Assembly: GCF_004382825.2 (NCBI RefSeq)
Contig: NZ_SDQO02000004.1
Location: 124,001-188,000, forward strand
From: Corynebacterium silvaticum
GTDB lineage: Bacteria > Actinomycetota > Actinomycetes > Mycobacteriales > Mycobacteriaceae
Direction: 5' to 3'
Length of the DNA: 64,000 bases
Position numbers and translations under genes: made by a program. The notes beneath the pieces are model-generated. The model worked only from the letters and a program-made list of their open reading frames with translations, had not been told where the DNA came from and did no database searches. Shown piece after piece: positions 1 through 8,387 of the stretch. The stretch's first letter is position 1. The number at the start of each line of letters is the position of its first letter.

Positions 1-1
1 G

Positions 2-973
2 TGCGTTGTATTTTTTGCAGTGATTAACTTTGCCAAAGTCGGCGGCTTCGGCGAGTTCGAGTTTTGGTTCGCGTTTATCAAAGTTGCGGTCATCATTGTC
101 TTCCTCATTGTTGGCGTTTTGCTCATCTTCGGTCTTCTACCGGGACACGACTACGTAGGAACGCAACACTTCCTCGGCGACGGATTCATGCCCAACGGAA
201 TCACAGGAGTTGCCACTGGTCTCCTAGCCGTCGCCTTCGCATTTGGTGGCACTGAAATCGTCACGATCGCCGCAGCGGAATCAGAAGACCCCAAGACCGC
301 CATTGCCACGGCAGTGCGCTCAGTAATTTGGCGAATTTCGACGTTCTATCTGGGCTCAGTGCTCGTCATCAGCTTCCTACTCCCGTACAACCAAATCGGC
401 GGGGCAAAGACTGCGGCGCAGTCTCCTTTCACCATCATCCTAGGAATGGCCAATATCCCAGGTGTGGTTGGTTTCATGGAAGCCATCATCGTTGTTGCTT
501 TGCTCTCCGCTTTCAACGCGCAGATCTACGCAACCTCTCGTTTTGTACATTCCATGGCGCAACGAGGAAACGCCCCTAGGATGTTTGCGTCAACGAACCG
601 TGAAGGCGTTCCGATCGCAGCGGTACTCCTGAGTATGTTTTTTGCGTTCGCTTCCGTTGGGTTTCAGTATTGGAACCCCGCGGGCCTCCTCAGCTTCCTA
701 CTCAACGCAGTAGGAGGGTGTCTCATCGTCATCTGGGTCATGATTTCACTGTCCTACATCAAGCTGCACCCTGAGCTCGTGGAAAAGGGGGAGATCACCA
801 CGGTCCGCATGTGGTGCTATCCATGGCTCGGCTGGTTTACCGTTGTCGGTTTTATTGGGCTCACCGCGCTTATGCTTTCCGACGATTCATCTCGCAGCCA
901 AATCACCTCCGTAGCCGTTGTCTTTACGGCCCTGATTATCTTGTCATTCCTCACTAGGAAGAAGAGTAAGTAG
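2..973 (+). CDS. APC/AAT-family amino-acid permease, C-terminal part (5' end outside window)
   Basis: This is an integral membrane amino-acid transporter of the APC superfamily. The frame is already open at base 2 and aligns residue by residue with the complete permease at 2052-3461. Both share the segment [15 protein letters not shown], so the start lies upstream of the window and the first in-window start codon (20) is internal. About eight hydrophobic segments are visible, ending in a basic tail (TRKKSK). The substrate cannot be read from sequence. dapD begins 11 bases downstream on the same strand, so the two may be cotranscribed. Its closest visible relative is the permease two genes away, which suggests a local duplication around dapD. 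Confidence 0.85.
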   Translation, partial: CVVFFAVINFAKVGGFGEFEFWFAFIKVAVIIVFLIVGVLLIFGLLPGHDYVGTQHFLGDGFMPNGITGVATGLLAVAFAFGGTEIVTIAAAESEDPKTAIATAVRSVIWRISTFYLGSVLVISFLLPYNQIGGAKTAAQSPFTIILGMANIPGVVGFMEAIIVVALLSAFNAQIYATSRFVHSMAQRGNAPRMFASTNREGVPIAAVLLSMFFAFASVGFQYWNPAGLLSFLLNAVGGCLIVIWVMISLSYIKLHPELVEKGEITTVRMWCYPWLGWFTVVGFIGLTALMLSDDSSRSQITSVAVVFTALIILSFLTRKKSK

Positions 974-983
974 ACTCCCACAC

Positions 984-1958
984 ATGACTTCTGCACTAGC
1001 TATTGGACTTGCAACCATCACCGAAGATGGAACCGTTCTAGACGCGTGGTTCCCGGCTCCGCGTCTCGACACCCCCACCGATACCGAAACCGTCACACTC
1101 CAGGGCGACGATATTCCTGCTGAGTTCCGCAGTCTCGTTGGTGAGGATGCGGATCGAGGTGTGCGTCGTGAAGCAATCCGCACCGGAATCTCGGACCTCT
1201 CCTCCCCTCCTAGCGACGCCTACGACGCATATCTGCGCCTGCATTTGCTTTCGCACCGATTGGTCAAACCTCACGGCCAAAACCTCGATGGGATTTTTGG
1301 CCTCCTGACCAATGTTGTGTGGACTAACTACGGCCCCTGCCAGATCAGTGACTTCGAGATGACCCGCGCAAAGCTCCAGGCACGCGGCCCAGTTACTGTC
1401 CATCTTGTGGATAAGTTCCCCCGCATGGTCGACTACGTCCTTCCTAGCGGCGTTCGCATCGGCGATGCCGACCGGGTCCGCCTCGGCGCACACCTTGCCG
1501 AAGGCACCACAGTCATGCATGAAGGATTCGTTAACTTCAATGCCGGAACCCTGGGGGCGTCGATGGTGGAAGGCCGAATCTCTGCCGGCGTCGTAGTAGG
1601 AGACGGCTCGGATGTCGGTGGCGGCGCGTCCATCATGGGAACGCTCTCCGGCGGAGGGAAGCACGTTATTTCGCTCGGCGAACGCTGCCTCCTAGGCGCT
1701 AACTCTGGCTGCGGCATTCCGCTCGGCAACGACTGCGTCATCGAAGCAGGCCTTTACGTCACCGCAGGCTCCAAAGTCATCATCCGTGGTGCCGTCGCTG
1801 AGGCATTGAAGCTTAACGACGGCGACAGCACCAAAGCCCTCCTACTCGCAGGAGCCAACAACGTTTTGTTCCGCCGCAACTCCATCAGCGGTGCGATTGA
1901 AGCGACTGCGTGGAAAACTGAAGCGGTTGAGCTCAACACCGACTTGCACTCGAACTAG
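984..1958 (+). CDS. dapD: 2,3,4,5-tetrahydropyridine-2,6-dicarboxylate N-succinyltransferase
   Basis: The product transfers succinyl from succinyl-CoA to tetrahydrodipicolinate in the succinylase branch of lysine and meso-diaminopimelate synthesis, and acts in the cytosol. The 324-residue protein has the actinobacterial DapD layout: an alpha/beta N-terminal domain, then a left-handed beta-helix of hexapeptide repeats (about residues 165-290). The repeats include [20 protein letters not shown] and the Gly-rich stretch around [15 protein letters not shown]. It lies between two paralogous amino-acid permeases. dapC, another enzyme of the branch, is about 4 kb away on the other strand. The gene is intact. 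Confidence 0.95.
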   Translation: MTSALAIGLATITEDGTVLDAWFPAPRLDTPTDTETVTLQGDDIPAEFRSLVGEDADRGVRREAIRTGISDLSSPPSDAYDAYLRLHLLSHRLVKPHGQNLDGIFGLLTNVVWTNYGPCQISDFEMTRAKLQARGPVTVHLVDKFPRMVDYVLPSGVRIGDADRVRLGAHLAEGTTVMHEGFVNFNAGTLGASMVEGRISAGVVVGDGSDVGGGASIMGTLSGGGKHVISLGERCLLGANSGCGIPLGNDCVIEAGLYVTAGSKVIIRGAVAEALKLNDGDSTKALLLAGANNVLFRRNSISGAIEATAWKTEAVELNTDLHSN

Positions 1959-1989
1959 CCCTCACTCATACACCTAACGAATATCCAGA

Positions 1990-2027
1990 AGGGGAAAAGA
2001 ACGGCGGCGTCGCTGTTCTTCTCCCCT
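1990..2027. terminator. Hairpin between dapD and the downstream permease
   Basis: Thirteen-base arms (AGGGGAAAAGAAC and its near-complement) pair with one G.U position around a 12-base loop. No T-tract follows. It could be a terminator for dapD or an attenuator ahead of the permease. The structure is seen; the function is inferred. Confidence 0.5.
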
Positions 2028-2051
2028 CTTGCCTCGGAAAGACCCCCTGTC

Positions 2052-3461
2052 ATGACAAGCGAAAACACCACGCGACTAGGAAGTGGACTGAAAGTCCGAC
2101 ATCTCACAATGATGGGATTGGGATCAACAATCGGCGCCGGCCTCTTCCTAGGGACAGGCGTTGGCATTAAAGCCGCGGGCCCCGCTGTCATTGTTGCTTA
2201 TATCATCGCAGGATTTATCGCAGTCATGATTATGCGCATGCTCGGCGAGATGGGATCCGTAGTACCAGCTTCCGGTTCTTTTTCTGAATATGCAGACGCC
2301 GGGATTGGACACTGGGCAGGTTTTATCCAGGGATGGGTTTATTGGCTCGCCACCGTCGCTGTCCTAGGCGCTGAAATAACCGGGGCCGCGGGATTTGTTG
2401 CATCGTGGCTAGGAGTGTCGCCTTGGGTTCCTGCACTTTTCTTTGTTGTAGTTTTTGGCACCATCAATCTCCTACGCGTGCGAGTTTTCGGCGAATTCGA
2501 GTTCTGGTTCGCGTTCATCAAAGTTGCGGTCTTGGTTCTTTTTTTGGTCGTCGGCTTCCTCCTAGTCACGGGTCTCCTGCCCGGCCATGACTTCGTGGGA
2601 CTCAATCAGATCGAAAACGAAGGGTTTATGCCCAATGGACTCAGTGGTATCGCTGCGGCTCTCCTAGCGGTTGCTTTCGGCTTTGGTGGCATCGAGGTCG
2701 TAGCCATTGCTTCCGCTGAATCTGAGGACCCGCAACGATCTTTGGTCAACGCCGTACGAACCACGATTACTCGCATCAGTATTTTCTATCTTGGATCCGT
2801 CGCCGTGATCGTCCTCCTCCTACCGTATTCATCGCTAGGAAAGGCGCAGAGTGCCGCTGAGAGTCCATTTTCCCAAGTTTTAGCGATCGCCGGCATACCC
2901 GGTGTCGTAGGTACAATGGAAGTTGTCATTGTTTTGGCTTTGTTGTCCGCATTTAACGCTCAGATTTATGCCAGCTCTAGGATGATGATGTCGTTGGCGG
3001 AGCGTCGACAAGCGCCTCGAGTGTTTGCTCGGGTGAACAAACGAGGCGTGCCGACGACCGCGATCTTCCTATCGGTGATTCTCAGTGTTGTCATGGTGGT
3101 GCTTAACTACCTCGATACCGGTTGGTTGCTCTCTTTCCTACTCAATGCCGCGGGCGCGTCGTTGCTCACGGTCTGGACGTTTGTTGCGGTTTCCCAGCTG
3201 AAGCTGCGTCGTAGGCTTGAGGCTTTGGTTCCGTCCCTAGGAGTGAGGATGTGGGCCTACCCGTGGCTGACGAGCTTCACTCTCATCGTCCTCGCCGGCC
3301 TCGCAGCACTTATGCTCAGTGACGCACATGCGCGAATTGAGTTGTTGTCTGCGCTAACGATGGTCGCAATCCTTTTCCTAGTGAGCTTGGTTGTTGTTAG
3401 ACGACCTTTTGAAAAAGCGCAACTACCTGGCGAGAATTCCACAGGTATCGGGACGAATTAA
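2052..3461 (+). CDS. aroP: AroP-like APC/AAT-family amino-acid permease
   Basis: This complete 469-residue permease has about 12 hydrophobic segments. The N-terminal signature GLGSTIGAGLFLGTG is the substrate-binding unwound-helix motif of the AAT family (AroP, CycA, AnsP). In C. glutamicum an aromatic amino-acid permease (AroP) is described close to the dap succinylase genes, which supports the symbol by context; the substrate is otherwise inferred. The protein is clearly paralogous to the truncated permease at the window edge. The start is chosen at an ATG preceded by a GGAAAG-type ribosome site. The gene is very rich in the TCCTAG/TCCTAC hexamer (about 13 copies counted by eye). Confidence 0.8.
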   Translation: MTSENTTRLGSGLKVRHLTMMGLGSTIGAGLFLGTGVGIKAAGPAVIVAYIIAGFIAVMIMRMLGEMGSVVPASGSFSEYADAGIGHWAGFIQGWVYWLATVAVLGAEITGAAGFVASWLGVSPWVPALFFVVVFGTINLLRVRVFGEFEFWFAFIKVAVLVLFLVVGFLLVTGLLPGHDFVGLNQIENEGFMPNGLSGIAAALLAVAFGFGGIEVVAIASAESEDPQRSLVNAVRTTITRISIFYLGSVAVIVLLLPYSSLGKAQSAAESPFSQVLAIAGIPGVVGTMEVVIVLALLSAFNAQIYASSRMMMSLAERRQAPRVFARVNKRGVPTTAIFLSVILSVVMVVLNYLDTGWLLSFLLNAAGASLLTVWTFVAVSQLKLRRRLEALVPSLGVRMWAYPWLTSFTLIVLAGLAALMLSDAHARIELLSALTMVAILFLVSLVVVRRPFEKAQLPGENSTGIGTN

Positions 3462-3538
3462 GCCATATTCCACAGGTTTGTGGCGCTCAGTCCCTAGGAG
3501 AAAGAGGGAGGCCCCTTCCATGTCTTAGCCTCATCGCT

Positions 3539-4717
3539 ATGAACATCGAAGGGGCTTTCTCCGTCTATTCCACCAGCGGCATTCAGATTGCCAGGTTTAG
3601 GTTTCTATTTGAGTTGAGCGCGACGACCTCCAGGGAGGATATCGCAGCGCAGTTTGGTTTCCATCCTCAGTGGCTAGGGTCGGTGCTGAAGTTGGGCCGC
3701 GATCTGTTTGGAGCGAAGAGGGAGTCGCGGCAGCGTCAGGAAGCTATTGCTATAGCTGAGGCCAATCACTTGGGCATAGAGATTCTGCGAGTTACTAATG
3801 CTACGTTGAGCAAGCTGTCCAGGGAGGCGTCGATAAGCAGGGAGGCCCTCCGCAAGCGGTTGTATCAGTGGGCTCGGGGCAAGACCGTGCTCGAAGCGAA
3901 AGCGGAGGCAGCGGCGCAAGTCGTCGCGCTCAATAGTGAATGCGGGAAGCCACAGCAAACGCCGGCTGCTCGCATATCGCGCAACACCGATGCGGATGGG
4001 ATGCGCCATGTGCACGCTTCGCTTCACGACGACGATGCCAGCGCCATCAGCGAAAAGCTCAACTCCCTGGCACGGCACTTACGACGCCACAACCCCACAC
4101 TCACTTATTCGCACGCCTTGGCGCTGGCGCTGAAGCAGAGCATATTGCGTCATGATGCTGCGGACATTCCGCGTCGTGAAGGCCTCATCCTCCTACCCGC
4201 TGATGGTCTCACGCATATTGGCGACGGCATGCTAGCCACCACGGACGGCGCGCTCATCCCCGCCAAAGACCTTGCAGAACACCTCCTAGCGGATCTCGGC
4301 TACGCGATCATCTACGCCCTTAATCAGGACGGTGTCCCTGAGCCTGTCGACCTTTTCCGCACCAAACGATACGCCAACAAAAAGCAGCGCCTCATCCTCA
4401 CCGCCGATCAACTCACCTGCGCCGACCCCCACTGCCACAGGCTCGCCAACAACTGCGAAATTCACCACCTCCAAGCATGGCAATTCGGCGGCGAAACAAA
4501 CCTCAAAAACCTCGTCGCTTGCTGCTCAACGCACAACAAGCTTAACGACGACAACCCCCTCCTACCCAGCAACGGCCACTACATCCGCATGCCACATACC
4601 GGCCGCGCCGGTTTACAACCCCCATCCCCCACTGCACAACCACGTGCCAGCATCCTCCCCCTTGCCAGAAAATCTGGCCGATACTGGGCCTGCCAGCATT
4701 TCGGGGTAGCCGTCTAG
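3539..4717 (+). CDS. HNH endonuclease domain protein (DUF222/REP13E12-like organisation)
   Basis: The 392-residue protein has an alpha-helical N-terminal region and a C-terminal HNH motif. Visible HNH elements are CADPHC, then EIHHLQAW, then GGETNLKNLVACCSTHN (about residues 295-350). Together they give the Cys pair, the HH and the final H of the nuclease fold. Such proteins are common and often multicopy in actinobacteria; their role is not settled. No good ribosome site precedes the ATG. The 8-base arms GCCCCTTC (3511-3518) and GAAGGGGC (3548-3555) flank the start codon and could fold over it. The gene ends 18 bases from the convergent GtrA gene. Confidence 0.8.
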   Translation: MNIEGAFSVYSTSGIQIARFRFLFELSATTSREDIAAQFGFHPQWLGSVLKLGRDLFGAKRESRQRQEAIAIAEANHLGIEILRVTNATLSKLSREASISREALRKRLYQWARGKTVLEAKAEAAAQVVALNSECGKPQQTPAARISRNTDADGMRHVHASLHDDDASAISEKLNSLARHLRRHNPTLTYSHALALALKQSILRHDAADIPRREGLILLPADGLTHIGDGMLATTDGALIPAKDLAEHLLADLGYAIIYALNQDGVPEPVDLFRTKRYANKKQRLILTADQLTCADPHCHRLANNCEIHHLQAWQFGGETNLKNLVACCSTHNKLNDDNPLLPSNGHYIRMPHTGRAGLQPPSPTAQPRASILPLARKSGRYWACQHFGVAV

Positions 4718-4735
4718 CCCTCCCCGCGCCTGGCC

Positions 4736-5317
4736 TTATACCGGCTCGGCCACCTGAACGACCACCGTCTTTGGCTTCCTAAACGTCCACACCTTATTGA
4801 TAATAAAGTTCACCGGCATTGCCACCACAATCGAAATAGCGCTGGCCCAATAGAACTTTGTGCGCAATCCCGAAGAATCATCGAAAATCACCGGCGACAA
4901 CGTAATCGGCGACGTCGGGTTCATCAGCAACGTTGCCACCACCTGGCTCACGAAAAACGCTCCTACTCCCGTGAGTAGGAAGGGGAAGAAACCTCGCCAC
5001 CACGACGTCATATGGGCGGCTTTAAACGTCCACATCCTATTCAACTGATAATTCCACGTATTGGCGACAACAAAAGCAATCGTCATAAAAACGTGGTACC
5101 AACGAACATGGAAAGAAGAGCCTAAAAGATTGTAAAAGGCGTCATGCTCAGACACCTCTCCTACCCACCAAGCAATTTTCTTGGCTAGGACTGTAACCGC
5201 TAGGTTCACTACGGTGCCGGATCCACCAACGATTCCGAATTGGATGAACTGTCGCAGGCTCCTAGTCATCCGTATTTTAGAATTCTCGGACACCGAGTCT
5301 CTCCTCCTAGTGGGCAA
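4736..5317 (-). CDS. GtrA family membrane protein
   Basis: The 193-residue protein has four hydrophobic helices and matches the GtrA family. The motif FGIVGGSGTVVNLAV opens the first helix, and WNYQLNRMWTF and NFIINKVWTF are the two characteristic loop motifs. GtrA-like proteins are proposed to move lipid-linked sugars across the membrane in wall polysaccharide or arabinogalactan assembly. An internal ATG at residue 17 (MTRSLRQF) is an alternative start just before the first helix. The gene is convergent with the HNH gene. No glycosyltransferase partner lies beside it here. Confidence 0.85.
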   Translation of the reverse strand: MPTRRRDSVSENSKIRMTRSLRQFIQFGIVGGSGTVVNLAVTVLAKKIAWWVGEVSEHDAFYNLLGSSFHVRWYHVFMTIAFVVANTWNYQLNRMWTFKAAHMTSWWRGFFPFLLTGVGAFFVSQVVATLLMNPTSPITLSPVIFDDSSGLRTKFYWASAISIVVAMPVNFIINKVWTFRKPKTVVVQVAEPV

Positions 5318-5613
5318 TTAACCTTGTTGATTGTAGCGGTAATCGAAACTTCTCAAAACTCCCGACACAGGATTCATAAACTCTAATCTTGTCACGTAAC
5401 GCTCTAGCAGCGGCAGATAACGACAACTTCCACTCTCCTAGTGACAGATAAGAAACCTTTCCGCACGATATCGAAACCCCAATTTGAGGCATATCCATAA
5501 AATTTAACGCTCTTATTTATAGGACCTACCGTGTGTAGAAACAGTCGGTAGAATTTTCCGCATAAGTCCGATCTGCTAAATCAAGTCCGCAGTGAAAGTA
5601 ACTCCGTTGATCT
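5318..5613. other. Intergenic region between dapC and the GtrA gene
   Basis: This 296-base stretch is AT-rich relative to the flanking genes. I see no convincing gene. A weak 6-base stem (CTACCG / CGGTAG near 5530-5550) and one TCCTAG motif (about 5435) are the only structures noticed. It probably holds the GtrA promoter. Confidence 0.5.
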
Positions 5614-6708
5614 TTAGTTTTGCAAGCGTGCTGCAAAAGCTGTCACTCGCTCATCAGTGGATGTAAGAGCAATGCGAACATGTTTTTCCGCGCTAGGACC
5701 ATAGAAATCTCCGGGTGCAACGAGGATGCCTCGGTCAGCAAACCATTCCACTGTGGAACGGCAGTTTTCTCCTCGTGTCGCCCACAAATAAAGACCAGCC
5801 TCTGAGTCTTCGACGGTAAAGCCCGCGTCGACAAGCGCGCGTAGGAGAGTTGCGCGGCGACGTGCGTAGCGTAGCTTCTGGAAAGTCTCCTGGTCGTCAT
5901 CGTTGAGCGCGGCAGTCATTGCAGCTTGGATTGGTCCAGGAATCATAAGGCCTGCATGCTTGCGCACTTCGGTGAGCTCGGCGATCAGCTCCGCATCGCC
6001 GGCTAAGAAACCTGCTCGGTAGGAGGCGAGGTTGGAAGTCTTTGAGAGCGAATGGATCGCTAGGAGACTTGTTTGGTCCTCATCGTTGACGCGCGGATCT
6101 AGGATAGACACCGCTTCGCCTTCCCAGGTCAGCCCCAAATAGCACTCATCGGAAGCAATGATGACATTGTTTTCGCGCGCCCACGCCACGATCTCGCGCA
6201 GTGTCTCGATGCTGAGAACTTTGCCTGTGGGGTTCGATGGGGAGTTGAGATAAACGAGGTCGATGTCTTCGGGACTAGGAAGGGTGTGGGGGGCGTCGCT
6301 GCGCTTGGGGGTGGCACCTGCGATAAGAGCGGAGACCTCATAAGTTGGGTATGCCACCTCAGGGATTACTACGGTGGAGTTGATCCCTAGGAGAGAAGGT
6401 AGGAGCGCAATAGCTTCTTTTGTCCCGACAACCGGCAGCACCCCTCCTACGCAGGGGATGTTGTAGCGCCTGGCCAGGGATGCGATTATGGCGTCGCGAA
6501 GTTCGGGCGTCCCGATGGTCTGAGGGTAGCCAGGAGCTGCAGCGGCTTCCGCTAGTGCGAGGCAAATGCCTGGGGATACTTCGTCGACAGGCGACCCCAC
6601 GGAGAGGTTAATTATTCCGTCTGGGTGCGACTGTGCCTTGGCTTTTGCTTCTGCGAGGGAGTTCCAGGGGAAATCGGGAAGCTTTGTTCCTAGCGGGCTG
6701 CGGCTCAT
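5614..6708 (-). CDS. dapC: N-succinyldiaminopimelate aminotransferase (class I/II, PLP)
   Basis: This is a PLP-dependent aminotransferase, 364 residues. NLSVGSPVDEVSP near the N-terminus, YLNSPSNPTGKV, SDECYLGLTW and the PLP-lysine segment SLSKTSNLASYRAGF follow the fold-type I order. It should convert N-succinyl-2-amino-6-ketopimelate to N-succinyl-LL-diaminopimelate for lysine and peptidoglycan synthesis. The ferredoxin gene is 22 bases upstream, the same fdxC-dapC arrangement seen in mycobacteria, so cotranscription is likely. The assignment to DapC rather than another aminotransferase rests on family resemblance plus this gene order. Confidence 0.88.
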   Translation of the reverse strand: MSRSPLGTKLPDFPWNSLAEAKAKAQSHPDGIINLSVGSPVDEVSPGICLALAEAAAAPGYPQTIGTPELRDAIIASLARRYNIPCVGGVLPVVGTKEAIALLPSLLGINSTVVIPEVAYPTYEVSALIAGATPKRSDAPHTLPSPEDIDLVYLNSPSNPTGKVLSIETLREIVAWARENNVIIASDECYLGLTWEGEAVSILDPRVNDEDQTSLLAIHSLSKTSNLASYRAGFLAGDAELIAELTEVRKHAGLMIPGPIQAAMTAALNDDDQETFQKLRYARRRATLLRALVDAGFTVEDSEAGLYLWATRGENCRSTVEWFADRGILVAPGDFYGPSAEKHVRIALTSTDERVTAFAARLQN

Positions 6709-6730
6709 GGTCCGTCCTTTGAAGATGTTT

Positions 6731-7048
6731 TTACGCCTGTGGAGGGAGGTCGGCTACGAGTTTGGCGTCGAAGTCCTGCGGGCCGAGTTTGGCCGCGCCG
6801 CCCGGGGAGCCGAGGTCGTCGAAAAATGCGGCGTTGGCATCGTTGTAATCCAGCCACTCGTCTGGAACGTCGTCTTCATAAAAAATTGCTTCGACCGGGC
6901 ACGCAGGTTCGCAGGCTCCGCAGTCGACGCACTCATCGGGGTGGATGTACAGGGAACGCTTTCCCTCGTAGATGCAATCGACTGGGCATTCCTCAACGCA
7001 TGCTCGATCCATGACATCAACGCAGGGCTGTGCGATTGTGTACGTCAT
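6731..7048 (-). CDS. fdxC: Seven-iron ferredoxin
   Basis: The 105-residue acidic ferredoxin starts [12 protein letters not shown]. The Cys pattern [11 protein letters not shown] followed by [16 protein letters not shown] gives one 3Fe-4S and one 4Fe-4S cluster, the standard 7Fe type of actinobacteria. It is a cytosolic electron carrier; partners are not indicated locally. It sits immediately upstream of dapC and downstream of a small membrane protein and mshB on the same strand. Confidence 0.93.
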   Translation of the reverse strand: MTYTIAQPCVDVMDRACVEECPVDCIYEGKRSLYIHPDECVDCGACEPACPVEAIFYEDDVPDEWLDYNDANAAFFDDLGSPGGAAKLGPQDFDAKLVADLPPQA

Positions 7049-7096
7049 TGCTTATAGATCTCCACTTCACGTATTCGGATGATTCGATTCATTATG

Positions 7097-7498
7097 TCAC
7101 TTTCCGCGCAGCAGAGGCCAACCGCCTCCTACAAAACCTGCGATCATGAGTAGGAGGGGGCGGAGGCTTGCCCCAAGCAACTGGTCGCCCGTCACGCCTC
7201 CCGCTACCATGAGCCCAAAGAATCCCAACGCCCACGCATACATTGGGATAAGCGCAATGGCTGAATTTTTAGTCCACAACATCGCTGTTTTTGTCAGAAC
7301 CATGTTGAATAAGAACGCGATTGCGACGGTATAAGGCACAGGCACTGGTCCGACCCAGGTGTTGAGATAGACGATTTCTAGGAGGACGGAGATAACCCCT
7401 CCTAGGGAGAGCCAGAAGAGCCCCCATGCGGCTTCTCCCCTACTGAATTCTTGGTATACGTAGGAACGGTTGTCATCGCTTGTTATGTGTTCAGCCAC
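7097..7498 (-). CDS. Conserved four-helix membrane protein
   Basis: The 133-residue protein has four predicted membrane helices and a short soluble N-terminus (MAEHITSDDNRSYVYQEF). No enzyme motif is visible. It lies 4 bases after mshB and ahead of fdxC, a position that matches a conserved hypothetical membrane gene in the mycobacterial mshB neighbourhood. The function is unknown. Confidence 0.8.
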   Translation of the reverse strand: MAEHITSDDNRSYVYQEFSRGEAAWGLFWLSLGGVISVLLEIVYLNTWVGPVPVPYTVAIAFLFNMVLTKTAMLWTKNSAIALIPMYAWALGFFGLMVAGGVTGDQLLGASLRPLLLMIAGFVGGGWPLLRGK

Positions 7499-7502
7499 TC
7501 TT

Positions 7503-8387
7503 TTATCTCACTAGTTCTGCGACAATGTCGACGCCGCTAGGAAGGGGGCCTTGGCCCATCTGGTAGCACTCCGTGCGTAGGAGAGGTTGGGCGATCAAGT
7601 TGCTCAACGCAAAAACAGCCGGCGCCGCATTCGGATCGCTAATGCCAGCGATGGCGGCGTGGGGATTGGTCGCAGTTGTGGATCCGTCTGCAATCCAGAG
7701 TTGGGTTGCATGGGCTTTCATCGCTTCCTTTTTCCTAGCGAAGGCCTCGTCGCTCAGTAGGAGACGGATGTCGACGTTCTCGACGCACGCTATTTCATTT
7801 TGGCGCGGGCGTCGCCAAGCTTCGGGAACGGCGCTGATGGCATCGAGCCCTGTGTCAAGGTCTATCTTATCAGTGACGGCCCAGATGATGCGGGCGACGG
7901 GCACGCGTCGAACGGCTTCGTGAGTAATTGTGTGCGCTTGGATGTGGTCTGGGTGCCCGTATCCTCCGTCGGGGCCGTAGGTGATCACGAGGTCGGGATT
8001 AATCTGCGCCAGAATCTCGGCGAGTTGCTCCACCGCTTCCTCACCGGAGGAGATGAATGCGCGAGGATGTTCATTTGCTTTATCGCCGATCATTCCCGAG
8101 TCGCGCCAATATCCCGCCCCGCCAAGGTGCTCCCCTCTCGCACCTAGGAGAGAGAGGGAGCGCGACAGCTCCCCAATCCGGAATCCCCCCAGCTGATCGG
8201 CCGCGTCCGCGACGAGCCCTTGATAAGGTTCGCCGATGACCTCCCCCTGCTCTCCTAGCGTGCACGTCACCACGGTGACGTCAGCGCCACGGAGTGAGAG
8301 TTCTGCGATGAGTCCGCCGGTCCAGATGGCTTCATCGTCGGGGTGGGCATGGACGGCTATTACTTTTTTGCCGATAAGGTCGCGCAT
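7503..8387 (-). CDS. mshB: Mycothiol biosynthesis deacetylase MshB
   Basis: The product removes the N-acetyl group from 1D-myo-inositol 2-acetamido-2-deoxy-glucopyranoside in mycothiol synthesis. It is a zinc hydrolase of the LmbE/PIG-L family. The zinc motif AHPDDEA lies near the N-terminus and the distal GHPDHIQAH supplies the third ligand region. The ATG at 8387 (MRDLIGKKVIAVHAHP) is chosen over a longer frame because its A overlaps the TAA stop of lpqW (TAATG), indicating translational coupling. The length is 294 residues, close to known MshB proteins. It lies in the typA-lpqW-mshB cluster as in mycobacteria. Confidence 0.93.
   Translation of the reverse strand: MRDLIGKKVIAVHAHPDDEAIWTGGLIAELSLRGADVTVVTCTLGEQGEVIGEPYQGLVADAADQLGGFRIGELSRSLSLLGARGEHLGGAGYWRDSGMIGDKANEHPRAFISSGEEAVEQLAEILAQINPDLVITYGPDGGYGHPDHIQAHTITHEAVRRVPVARIIWAVTDKIDLDTGLDAISAVPEAWRRPRQNEIACVENVDIRLLLSDEAFARKKEAMKAHATQLWIADGSTTATNPHAAIAGISDPNAAPAVFALSNLIAQPLLRTECYQMGQGPLPSGVDIVAELVR

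Noticed and set aside
5307..5498. Small minus-strand gene between GtrA and dapC
   Set aside because: 63 codons with no ribosome site and an unremarkable product overlapping the GtrA start region; treated as intergenic.
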